A stretch of DNA of 51,409 nucleotides, from assembly GCA_038214535.1 (NCBI GenBank), contig JBBQRS010000021.1:1-51409 (forward strand), in the 5' to 3' direction. Shown one piece after another: positions 32,534 to 39,847 of the stretch. The translations under genes were made by a program, and so were the position numbers. This DNA is from JBBQRS01 sp038214535. Its GTDB lineage: Bacteria > Chloroflexota > Anaerolineae > CG2-30-64-16. The notes under the pieces were generated by a model, which ran no database searches, was not told the DNA's origin, and saw nothing but the letters and a program-made list of their open reading frames with translations. Each line of letters starts with the position of its first letter. Within the stretch, counting starts at the first letter, position 1.

Positions 32534-33553
32534 ATGGAATACCGACAACTTGGCGGATCGGGGCTGATGGTTCCGGTGCTGACCTTCGGCACGGCGACCT
32601 TCGGCGGCGGCAATGAGTTCTTCGCCGGCTGGGGCGCGACCCAGGTAGAGGAAGCCACCCGGCTGGTGGGCATCGCGCTTGATGCAGGCGTCAACCTCTT
32701 CGACACGGCAGATGTTTACTCCGAGGGCATGTCTGAGGAGATTTTGGGCAAGGCGATCGGCAAGCGGCGCGACCAGGTGTTGATCGCGACGAAGGCCGTT
32801 TTCCGCATGGAGCCCGGCCCCAACGGCCAGGGTTCGTCGCGCTACCACCTGATCCGCGCCTGCGAGGCGAGCCTGCGCCGGCTGGGGACAGACTACATTG
32901 ACCTGTATCAGATGCACGGTTTCGACGCCATAACGCCGGTCGAGGAGACGCTGCGTGCGCTGGACGATCTGATCACTGCGGGCAAGGTGCGCTATATCGG
33001 TTGCTCCAACTTCTCCGGCTGGCACCTGATGAAATCGCTCGCAACATCGGAAAAGTACGGGTTAGCGCGCTATGCGACCCATCAGGCGTACTATTCGCTT
33101 GCAAGCCGCGAATATGAATGGGAGTTGATGCCGCTGGCGCTCGATCAAAATGTGGGCACGGTGGTATGGAGTCCGCTGGCGGGCGGTCTGCTGACCGGCA
33201 AAATCCGCCGTGGCCAGACGATCCCGGAGAACACGCGCGCCGCCAGCGGCTCGCTGGAACACCCCATCACAGAACTCGTTTATCGCGTGGTCGAGGTGAT
33301 GGATGAGCTCGTCAAAGAGACGGGCAAGACGCACGCGCAGATCGCGCTCAACTGGTTACTGCAACGCCCGACCATCTCCACGCTGATCGTTGGCGCGCGC
33401 AACGAAGAGCAGTGGCGCCAGAACCTCGGCGCGGTGGGCTGGAGCCTGACGCCCGACCAGATCGCCCGCCTCGACGCGGCGAGCGAAAAGCTGAAGATCT
33501 ACCCCTACTGGCACCAGGCGGGGTTCGACCGCAATCCGTTCCCCTGCGGGTGA
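32534..33553 (+). CDS. Aldo/keto reductase
   Basis: A 339-residue NADPH-dependent TIM-barrel oxidoreductase of the YajO/IolS-type subgroup. The catalytic tetrad is visible: Asp and Tyr in NLFDTADVYSEG, Lys in VLIATKAVF, and His in LYQMHGFD. The cofactor site includes GCSNFSGW, VVWSPLAGGLLTGK and the C-terminal STLIVGARNEEQ. Substrate unknown. GGGAGG lies 4 nt before the ATG at 32534; further upstream in-frame starts lie in the promoter. It stands alone as a transcription unit. Confidence 0.93.
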   Translation: MEYRQLGGSGLMVPVLTFGTATFGGGNEFFAGWGATQVEEATRLVGIALDAGVNLFDTADVYSEGMSEEILGKAIGKRRDQVLIATKAVFRMEPGPNGQGSSRYHLIRACEASLRRLGTDYIDLYQMHGFDAITPVEETLRALDDLITAGKVRYIGCSNFSGWHLMKSLATSEKYGLARYATHQAYYSLASREYEWELMPLALDQNVGTVVWSPLAGGLLTGKIRRGQTIPENTRAASGSLEHPITELVYRVVEVMDELVKETGKTHAQIALNWLLQRPTISTLIVGARNEEQWRQNLGAVGWSLTPDQIARLDAASEKLKIYPYWHQAGFDRNPFPCG

Positions 33554-33572
33554 GGCGAATCCTTCGTGTAGA

Positions 33573-34046
33573 TTAAGCGCAACGGATAGAAACGGATAAG
33601 CGGATAGGCTGCGCAGTCCACCCGAGCAGGGCAACCCGACCTCCCGGGCGAACCACGCGAGCGATCTCAGTCAGGACAGGAAGCAGGTCGCCCCCCGGAT
33701 AACCAACGCAGTCCGCGCTCCACGCCCAATCGAACGCGTTGTCATCGAATGGCAGACGCCGCATGTCGCCTTCTCTGAACGTGATCTACTTGGCAAAGGA
33801 CGATTCCCCGACCCGTTCTCGCGCATATGCCAGGAGGTCCAGTGAGCTGTCCAGCCCGGTGACGTGACCTTCCGGACCTGTCGCCTCTGCCAGCAGCACC
33901 GATTGCAGATCTATCCCGCCGCCGATGTCCAGCCCGCGAGATCCCGATTGCAGTTGCAGGGCTGCGATGGCCGCGCACAGGACCGGCTCTCGCAACGGGT
34001 CCGCCATCTCGAGACTGCGAATCTGAGCAGCGCTGTCGCCGGTCAT
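33573..34046 (-). pseudogene. Class I SAM methyltransferase, broken by an in-frame TAG and 3' truncation
   Basis: The first part reads ALQLQSGSRGLDIGGGID (SAM motif I) and TGLDSSLDLLAYARERV, ending FAK. A TAG (33786-33788) follows, and the same frame continues directly with TFREGDMRRLPFDDNAFDWAWSADCVGYP and ARVVRPGGRVALLGW, the later motifs of the same fold. So one in-frame amber codon splits the gene. Homology then stops at GWTAQ, where three CGGATA repeats (33583-33606) begin. About 158 codons remain of an expected 250-plus. The ATG overlaps the VOC gene stop by 4 nt, so it was the third gene of that operon. Confidence 0.78.
33583..33606. repeat. Three CGGATA repeats at the truncated methyltransferase end
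   Basis: CGGATA occurs at 33583-33588, 33593-33598 and 33601-33606. The repeats start exactly where the methyltransferase similarity ends, so they may mark the deletion or insertion junction. Confidence 0.55.
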
Positions 34047-34447
34047 GTCTCCTCCGGCCTCGCCGGTTGCACCAGGTCCCATTTGTTGCCGTACAAATCC
34101 AGGAACACGCCAACCGTGCCGTAGTCCTCGTGGCGCGGCTCCTCGATGAAGCGGACGCCGCGCGAACGCATCGCCTCGTAGTCGCGCCGGAAATCGTCGG
34201 TACGCAGGAAGAGAAAGACACGCCCGCCGGTCTGGTTTCCGATACGGCTCTCCTGCTCAGGAGTTGCGGCGCGGGCCAATAATAGCGCAGCGCCGCTGCC
34301 ACCCGGCGGCGCGACCAACACCCAGCGCTTATCGCCACCCAGTGGTATATCTTCGATCAACTCGAAGCCCAGACTCTTCGTGAAGAAGGCAATTGCTTCG
34401 TCATAATCTCGCACGACGAGCGACAGATGCGCAATTGTCTGGCTCAT
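34043..34447 (-). CDS. VOC-superfamily (glyoxalase/bleomycin-resistance-like) protein
   Basis: A 134-residue protein with two beta-alpha-beta-beta-beta modules of the vicinal oxygen chelate fold: HLSLVVRDYDEAIAFFTKSLGFEL at the N-terminus and VFLFLRTDDFRRDYEAMRSRGVRF ... FLDLYGNKWDLVQ in the second half. His7 and a C-terminal acidic position could bind metal. Substrate unknown. Both ends overlap neighbours by 4 nt, so it is translated with the alpha/beta hydrolase upstream and the broken methyltransferase downstream. Confidence 0.88.
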   Translation of the reverse strand: MSQTIAHLSLVVRDYDEAIAFFTKSLGFELIEDIPLGGDKRWVLVAPPGGSGAALLLARAATPEQESRIGNQTGGRVFLFLRTDDFRRDYEAMRSRGVRFIEEPRHEDYGTVGVFLDLYGNKWDLVQPARPEET

Positions 34448-35238
34448 GCCAAAAACCCCAGGACGTGGTGGTTGAACTCGGCGGGCTTCTCCATGTTGGG
34501 AAGGTGCGCAACCCCATCAATATGCACTTGCCGCGCGCCACGAATCTGCGTCGTGAGATAATCGGCGGCGGCAAGCGTCCTGGGCGTATCCAGGTCGCCG
34601 GTGATGATCAACGCCGGGGCGTGAACCTCGCCGAGCCGACCAGCCGCAGGAGGCTCCAGCGGCTCCTCGATCCCCAGGTTGTCGGGCGTTGCCAACGCGA
34701 TCCGGTTCATCTCGCGAACCCGTTCGCGCAGCGCCCGGTCTACCTGATCCGGCGAGCGGTGCGGACCGTCCACCCACACCTGTAACTCGAGCTCGTTGAC
34801 GAGTTCGAGATCGCCCGCTTCCTCGGCGAAGTCCAGCTGCGCTGCCTGGCGCGGTGCAGTTCCCGTATACGCGAACCCGCTCAGCGCCGGCGCCACGAGG
34901 ACGAGCGCAGAAGCCATCTCGGGATGCTCGAGGGCGAAATCAACGATTGTCTTCGCTCCCTGCGAGCAACCGACCAGATGTGCCCGCTCGATATCCAGAA
35001 AGCGGAGCAGCGCATAGAGATCATGGTGATCCGAATAGGGGCCGGAAATCATCGGGGTCTGGCCAAAGCCCCGCCGGTCATAGCGCAGCACGCGATGGGA
35101 CTGAGCGAAAATATGAAACTGTTCATTCCACATGCGTCCATCAGCGATGCCGGCGTGGACGAACACCAGGGGATGCCCCCCTCCAGCCAGCTGGTAATGG
35201 AATCTTGCGCCGTTGATTTCTGCGAAATCGGTATTCAT
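34444..35238 (-). CDS. Alpha/beta-fold hydrolase
   Basis: A 264-residue single-domain hydrolase. The catalytic triad can be placed: Ser in the nucleophile elbow VGCSQGAKT, Asp in IITGDLDTP, and His in DGVAHLPNMEKP. The oxyanion region is LVFVHAGIADGRMW, and YDRRGFGQT follows as in esterase/3-oxoadipate enol-lactonase-like members. Substrate unknown. It is the first gene of an operon with the VOC protein and the broken methyltransferase. Confidence 0.9.
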   Translation of the reverse strand: MNTDFAEINGARFHYQLAGGGHPLVFVHAGIADGRMWNEQFHIFAQSHRVLRYDRRGFGQTPMISGPYSDHHDLYALLRFLDIERAHLVGCSQGAKTIVDFALEHPEMASALVLVAPALSGFAYTGTAPRQAAQLDFAEEAGDLELVNELELQVWVDGPHRSPDQVDRALRERVREMNRIALATPDNLGIEEPLEPPAAGRLGEVHAPALIITGDLDTPRTLAAADYLTTQIRGARQVHIDGVAHLPNMEKPAEFNHHVLGFLA

Positions 35239-35325
35239 GTGATTTGTCTCACCGCTGGGTTATCTAATGGTAAGTGCTGGTTCCTTGTATCACCCAGGCG
35301 AGTCCCTGTCAAACGCGGCGCGCGG

Positions 35326-35353
35326 TTGACTTTTGCCCCGTTTGCGCTACAAT
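35326..35353 (+). promoter_or_regulatory. sigma70-type promoter of hpf
   Basis: TTGACT (35326-35331), 16 nt, then TACAAT (35348-35353), 43 nt before the hpf start codon. Confidence 0.6.
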
Positions 35354-35396
35354 CGGGGTAGCTCCACATATTCCTCACAGAGAAAGGAGTGGCTCC

Positions 35397-35966
35397 ATGC
35401 AACTCAGCATCACTGGAAAAAACTTGGAGATCACGGATTCGCTTGAAGAGTACGTTGAAAAGAAGATCGGGCGGTTAGATCGTTATCTGCCCAACAACAT
35501 CCTCGAAGGCCGGGTGGAGCTCGCCGTTGAGAGCACCCGCGCTGCCAGGGACAGCCAGGTCGCCCAGGTCACGCTGCGCACCAAGAAGACCATCCTGCGA
35601 GCGGAAGAGTCATCGGCCGACATGTTCGCTTCGATTGACGCCGTGTTCGACAAGATGCAACGCCAGATTGACCGTTTCAAGGGCAAGCGTTGGTCGAAGC
35701 GCGGATCGGAAGGCATTGGCGATATCACCACGCTCGAAGCGGCGGCCCTGATCGCAGAGGATGAAGCCGAAGAAGAAGGCGAGCGCAAGATCTCGCGCGT
35801 GAAACGCTTCGCGATGGTTCCCATGGACGCAGAAGAGGCGGTCGAGCAGATGGAACTGCTGGGCCACGATTTCTACGTCTTTTATAACGCCAACGAAAAT
35901 CAGATTAACGTCGTCTATCGCCGCCGCAACGGCGCGTACGGCCTGATCCAGCCTGACCTTGCCTGA
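35397..35966 (+). CDS. hpf: Ribosome hibernation promoting factor, long form
   Basis: A 189-residue protein of the long HPF/RaiA type, which dimerises idle 70S ribosomes into 100S particles in stationary phase. The N-terminal S30AE domain (about 1-105) begins MQLSITGKNLEITDSLEEYVEKKIGRLDRYL and ends KMQRQIDRFKGK. A charged linker follows, then the C-terminal dimerisation domain (about 135-189) with KRFAMVPMDAEEAVEQMELLGHDFYVFYN and a final GAYGLIQP. AAAGGAG lies 8 nt before the ATG. A strong promoter is visible. Confidence 0.95.
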   Translation: MQLSITGKNLEITDSLEEYVEKKIGRLDRYLPNNILEGRVELAVESTRAARDSQVAQVTLRTKKTILRAEESSADMFASIDAVFDKMQRQIDRFKGKRWSKRGSEGIGDITTLEAAALIAEDEAEEEGERKISRVKRFAMVPMDAEEAVEQMELLGHDFYVFYNANENQINVVYRRRNGAYGLIQPDLA

Positions 35967-35987
35967 GTTGCACCCTATAGTAGCCTA

Positions 35988-36473
35988 GTGAAAACCATTC
36001 TGTTTGTTTGCACCGCCAACATCTGTCGTTCACCGATGGCGGCGGCCATCCTGCGCCAACGCTTTGCAGCGATGGGGATTTCGGATGAAGTCGCAATCCT
36101 TTCGGCGGGGGTCTATGCCGATGTCGGCAATGCGGCGTCTTCGCTGGCCGTAACGACGCTGGCCGAGCATGGCATCCCGCTGGAGGGTCACCGTTCGCAG
36201 CCGATGACGCCCGCGCTGTTGCAACAGGCCGATATTGTGCTGGTGATGGAGGAAGCGCATCGCCGTTCGGCGTTCTATTTGCAACCGCAACACCTGGGCA
36301 AGGTTTACCTGTTAACCGAGTTGACCGGCAAGCACGATGACATTGCTGATCCCTATGGCGGGCCGGCGGCGAGCTATGAACGCACGATCATGCTGTTAGA
36401 GCGGGTGATTGACGCGGGGATGCCGAAGCTGTTGCAGTTGCTCAAGATCAACGTCCCGGCAGAACTCGACTGA
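35988..36473 (+). CDS. Low-molecular-weight protein-tyrosine phosphatase
   Basis: A 161-residue phosphatase with the N-terminal P-loop Cys8-x5-Arg14-Ser (FVCTANICRSPMAAAI) and the general-acid loop DPYGGP near residue 124. The arsenate-reductase branch shares this fold, but the DP motif and the N at CTAN favour phosphatase. In glycan gene clusters such enzymes (Wzb type) control tyrosine kinases of capsule export; a glycan cluster lies directly downstream on the other strand, though no kinase is in the window. The GTG start at 35988 has no clear Shine-Dalgarno; it follows hpf by 21 nt, so it may be co-transcribed. Confidence 0.88.
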   Translation: MKTILFVCTANICRSPMAAAILRQRFAAMGISDEVAILSAGVYADVGNAASSLAVTTLAEHGIPLEGHRSQPMTPALLQQADIVLVMEEAHRRSAFYLQPQHLGKVYLLTELTGKHDDIADPYGGPAASYERTIMLLERVIDAGMPKLLQLLKINVPAELD

Positions 36474-36499
36474 GTTAACCGGCGTTTGGATCGCGCGAT

Positions 36500-36575
36500 A
36501 CGCGAAACTGCACGAAAAACGCGAAAGGATTGCGGCGTGCCGTAATCCTTTCGCGTTTTTCGTGCAGTTTCGCGT
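36500..36575. terminator. Perfect 32-bp hairpin between convergent transcription units
   Basis: Arms 36500-36531 and 36544-36575 are perfectly complementary (32 bp, outer end ACGCGAAACTGCACG); inside, CGG/CCG adds a few more pairs. It lies between the phosphatase gene and the end of the glycan cluster, so it probably terminates both. The stem is far longer than a normal terminator and has internal GCGAAA repeats, suggesting an inserted palindromic element. Confidence 0.65.
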
Positions 36576-36631
36576 CTTTAGTGGTCCAAAGGCCGCTCGC
36601 ATCTGAGAATGCGCACTCCGCGGGAAAGACT

Positions 36632-37411
36632 TTATGTATCGCTCGATTGCGTCAATAGCAACCAATGCGGCATAAAGCCATAGTAGTAGCCCAGCAGAAC
36701 AGCCAGCTTGAAGCCGATCCAGCCGTCTTTGTAGCCCTTCAGCGTGACGTAGCGCCGCCAGAACTCGCGCAGCGGCGGCAGCATGAACTTGTGCGGCCAC
36801 GGCTTGATGCCGCGTTTGCGCAGGATGGTGTTCTCCAACTCGGCATAACGCCGCTGTTTCGCGTGGAACTGGGCCCAATCATCGTAGTTGTAGTGAATCA
36901 TGACGTTCTGCAACTGACCCGAGGGCCCGTCCAGCAGCACAACCTCATGCACGGGCCGCGCCGGGTCATAGCGCGCCCGGTCGCGCCGGAACAACCTGAG
37001 CTGGTAATCGGGATAGAATCCCCCGTGGCTCACCCGCGTCCCCGCGATGTAATTGTGGCGCGGTACCCACCACCCCACTTCGGGCCGCTCGTTGATCACC
37101 TTCCGCACTTCTTCGGCCAGCTCCGGCGGGATGCGTTCATCGGCATCCACGAAGAAAATCCACTCGGCGTCTACCGCTTCGATGGCCGCGTTGCGTTGAC
37201 CGGCGAAGTTGTCAAACGGGCGTTGGAGCACTTCCGCGCCCAATTCCGCTGCCATCTCGGGCGTCCCATCGTCGCTGAATGAATCCGAAACGACCAAGCG
37301 GTCGGCGAACGTCAGCGTCGCAAGACAGTCGGCAATGTGCCGGGCGGTGTTCTTCGTCAAGACGATGACGGCAAGTTGTTGTTGCGGTAGGGAGAGATCT
37401 TCGTGTGTCAT
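36632..37411 (-). CDS. GT2 glycosyltransferase (WaaE/KdtX-like)
   Basis: A 259-residue GT-A enzyme: LAVIVLTKNTARHIADCLATL at the start, VSDSFSDDGTPEMAAELGAEV, the metal-binding FFVDADERIPPEL, and a C-terminal membrane-associated helix (GWIGFKLAVLLGYYYGFMPH). This profile matches the beta-1,4-glucosyltransferase WaaE/KdtX group, which adds a sugar to a lipid-linked core; the actual acceptor here is unknown. It is the last gene of the glycan cluster; its ATG overlaps the stop of the upstream GT2 gene by 4 nt, and the 32-bp hairpin lies 57 nt downstream. Confidence 0.87.
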   Translation of the reverse strand: MTHEDLSLPQQQLAVIVLTKNTARHIADCLATLTFADRLVVSDSFSDDGTPEMAAELGAEVLQRPFDNFAGQRNAAIEAVDAEWIFFVDADERIPPELAEEVRKVINERPEVGWWVPRHNYIAGTRVSHGGFYPDYQLRLFRRDRARYDPARPVHEVVLLDGPSGQLQNVMIHYNYDDWAQFHAKQRRYAELENTILRKRGIKPWPHKFMLPPLREFWRRYVTLKGYKDGWIGFKLAVLLGYYYGFMPHWLLLTQSSDT

Positions 37412-38388
37412 GAAGCGCCCTTCTTGCCGAATAGTTCCGACACTTCGCGCGTGGCAGCCAGCCGCTGCATCAACTCAACCTCGCCGATCTCACCGCGCCG
37501 GGCGGCCTGGTGGGCGCGGTTCGCTTCGACGCCCATGCCGAGTTGCACAATGGTGGCCGCAATGGTCTGCTGCATGGGGGTATAAAACCGTCCATAGAGC
37601 CGTTGACGGCTGCGCCAGAGGTTGGTGAATGATCGGGCGCGAAACTGGCTCGCGCTGGCCCCGCCGTGATGCATGACGTGCGCCGTAGGCAGGCAATAGA
37701 ACGGCCGGCCCTCGCGCTGCATCCGCCAGCACCAATCCACTTCTTCGGCGTACATGAAATAGCCCTCATCCATCAAGCCGACCGCATCAATCGCCTCACG
37801 ACGCACCATCAGCGCCGCGCCCAACACGAAGTCCACGGGGAACGGCTCACTGGCAGCGTACAACGCCTGCGGGTAGCGCCCGTTCAGCCGTGATTCCAAC
37901 AGACGCCGGGGACGCGGCGTGAAGAAGTCGAACCAGAGTTGGGTCAATCCCGGAAAGGCGAACGCGCCGTGTTGAAATCGCCCATCGGGATAGGTTAACT
38001 GCGGGCCGACGCCCCCGACCTGCGGGTTGGCCGTCAGGTAAGCCGTCATCTGGCCCAGGGCATCGGCCTGCGGCTCGGCGTCCGGATTCAGCAACAGCAC
38101 GAAGTCGGGTTTGACCGCGCCCCCCGGCGGCGGCTCCCCGAAGCCCAGCGTGCGCAGCGCCAGGTTGTTGCCGCCCGCGAAACCCAGGTTCTGCGGGCTG
38201 GCCGTCAGGCGCGCCTGCGGATACTCCGCGGCGACCATTTCGGCGCTGCCGTCGGTCGAGGCATTATCTACCACCCACACTTCAGCTTCAAGCTCCGGGC
38301 TGACCGCCAGGCTGGCGTAAGTAGCGTGCAAACAGGCCCGCAACAGGTCGCGGACGTTATAGCTCACGACGATGATCGCGAGCGCCAC
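37408..38388 (-). CDS. GT2 rhamnosyltransferase-like glycosyltransferase
   Basis: A 326-residue glycosyltransferase: ALAIIVVSYNVRDLLRACL, VWVVDNASTDGSAEMV, LGFAGGNNLALR, the D-x-D-like LLLNPDAEP, and the acceptor-side DEGYFMYAEEVDWCWRMQREG. This is the WbbL/rhamnosyltransferase-type GT2 profile. The GTG at 38388 is chosen; an apparently longer frame runs back into the upstream lipoprotein gene and the preceding Val is GTA. Five nt separate it from the lipoprotein stop, and it overlaps the next GT2 gene by 4 nt. Confidence 0.88.
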   Translation of the reverse strand: MALAIIVVSYNVRDLLRACLHATYASLAVSPELEAEVWVVDNASTDGSAEMVAAEYPQARLTASPQNLGFAGGNNLALRTLGFGEPPPGGAVKPDFVLLLNPDAEPQADALGQMTAYLTANPQVGGVGPQLTYPDGRFQHGAFAFPGLTQLWFDFFTPRPRRLLESRLNGRYPQALYAASEPFPVDFVLGAALMVRREAIDAVGLMDEGYFMYAEEVDWCWRMQREGRPFYCLPTAHVMHHGGASASQFRARSFTNLWRSRQRLYGRFYTPMQQTIAATIVQLGMGVEANRAHQAARRGEIGEVELMQRLAATREVSELFGKKGAS

Positions 38389-38393
38389 GGTGG

Positions 38394-39737
38394 TTACGGC
38401 GCCCCCACCGACACGGTGATCCGATCCACGTAGTTGTTGGTGACTTCCACAAACTCGTGGATGAGGCCGCCCCACCAGTAGAGCGTGCCCACCGGCGGCT
38501 TCTCGTCAAACTCGATGCACCCGCTCACCTGACCGCGTTTGCCGGGCAGCAGATAATACTGACTCACCCCGTTAATAACGCGTTCTTCCAGGTCCTCCGG
38601 CCGGCCAATGGCCCAGCGGAATGGGAAGTCCACCCCGGTGGTGTCGAAGTTGACGCCGAAGCGCCAGATACCGGCCTGCTGATACCAGGAAGGCTCGCCC
38701 TGATCTTTTGCCAGCGCGTTGTAGTTCTCGCTGAACTTATAACTTTGCCCCGGCCACGGCCCCGCCGTGCGGATGGGAACCGGCCCGATGTTCTCGATGG
38801 TGGTGGTGAAGCAAAGGCTGGACCCCAACGGCACGCTGACGTTGCGGTTGGTATCGCCCTGCCAGTCAATTTCGCCGCCGACCACTTCGGCGCGCGGCTT
38901 GCCGCCCTCACGAATCGTCAATGTCGAGGAGACGACCACGCGGTTGCCGACCTTATCCTCCGCCTCTCCGTACACGATGTAGTCGCCATCCGGCGGGGGT
39001 TCAGCGTTGAGATCCACGCCACCGTCATAGTCATAGCCATGATAACCGGCGCGCCTCGGCTCGGAGGTGGATTTGGCGGGGTCTTCCGCTATCGGATATT
39101 TGACCGCGCGCAGATCGGCATCGCCCGCCACCGGCATCAGATACACCTGCACCCGTTCGGCGTCTTTGGTCAGATAATAGGAAATGGAAACACGGTCCCG
39201 GATGCTGTCCTGGTTGGGCGTGAACTCTTGCGGCACGACGGTGAAATTGTGGAGTTCGGGCGCCTGCGTGTCGGCGTTCTCCAGACGGATCTTCCCCTCA
39301 AGTTTCGCCGTTTGACCGCCGTCGTCCACCGCCTCGATGACCCACGTGTAATCGCCGTCGGGGAGCACCTGGCTCTGGATCAGCATATCGCCTTCGGGCG
39401 TCGAGCGCATCTGGGGTGTGTTGATGACGCCGCCCCAGTAAACGTCATAGTCGCCGGGGGAGCGACGCTGCGCCTCGCGGAAGTAATGGCGTTCGCCCGC
39501 AGCGTCCACGAAATAGATCGAGACGTTCGCGGGCTGATTCACGCGATAGCGAATCTCCGCGACGTCATCGAAGCCGTCGGCATTGGGCGAGATGACAGCG
39601 GGCGCGACCGTGGCATTGGCGAGCAACGGGCGCAGGCCGCAGCCGCTCAATGCGAGCGCGACAATAGCCAGCAACAGCGGCGCCATGCGGCTTGATGGGC
39701 GTTTCGATCTGCGGGGAAAAAGGGCATTCAGGATCAT
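38394..39737 (-). CDS. Lipoprotein with FlgD/CHU-like Ig domains
   Basis: A 447-residue protein with a lipoprotein signal (APLLLAIVALALSGC, lipid on Cys33). Residues about 42-155 and 165-275 look like FlgD-type Ig modules: VISPNADGFDDVAEIRYRVNQPANVSIYFVDAAG and FTPNQDSIRDRVSISYYLTKDAERVQVYL. The C-terminal 170 residues (from about AEVVGGEIDW) form another beta-rich domain with two cysteines (SLCFTT and SGCIEF). It would be anchored on the outer face of the membrane. Inside a glycan cluster it may bind or carry the glycan, but no function is known. It is read between the GT39 gene (after a palindrome) and the GT2 pair. Confidence 0.78.
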   Translation of the reverse strand: MILNALFPRRSKRPSSRMAPLLLAIVALALSGCGLRPLLANATVAPAVISPNADGFDDVAEIRYRVNQPANVSIYFVDAAGERHYFREAQRRSPGDYDVYWGGVINTPQMRSTPEGDMLIQSQVLPDGDYTWVIEAVDDGGQTAKLEGKIRLENADTQAPELHNFTVVPQEFTPNQDSIRDRVSISYYLTKDAERVQVYLMPVAGDADLRAVKYPIAEDPAKSTSEPRRAGYHGYDYDGGVDLNAEPPPDGDYIVYGEAEDKVGNRVVVSSTLTIREGGKPRAEVVGGEIDWQGDTNRNVSVPLGSSLCFTTTIENIGPVPIRTAGPWPGQSYKFSENYNALAKDQGEPSWYQQAGIWRFGVNFDTTGVDFPFRWAIGRPEDLEERVINGVSQYYLLPGKRGQVSGCIEFDEKPPVGTLYWWGGLIHEFVEVTNNYVDRITVSVGAP

Positions 39738-39809
39738 GTCGTTTGTGACTCTGACAGTCTATCAGATTGGCGGGCGGGCGTCAAAAGTTGACACTTACAA
39801 ACCCGCTCA

Positions 39810-39840
39810 CAAACCCGGTTTTTCCAAAAAACCGGGTTTG
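39810..39840. repeat. AAACCCGG palindrome, copy 2
   Basis: CAAACCCGGTTTTT (39810-39823) and its perfect complement (39827-39840) surround 3 nt. It lies in the 110-nt gap between the GT39 and lipoprotein genes. Copy 1 is at 6984-7014; both share AAACCCGGTTTTT. Confidence 0.75.
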
Positions 39841-39847
39841 TATTGAT

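Noticed and set aside
38457..39695. A 412-codon open frame on the plus strand
   Set aside because: It is antisense to the lipoprotein gene in GC-rich DNA, with no recognisable domain, while the minus-strand frame has a lipobox and FlgD-like modules.
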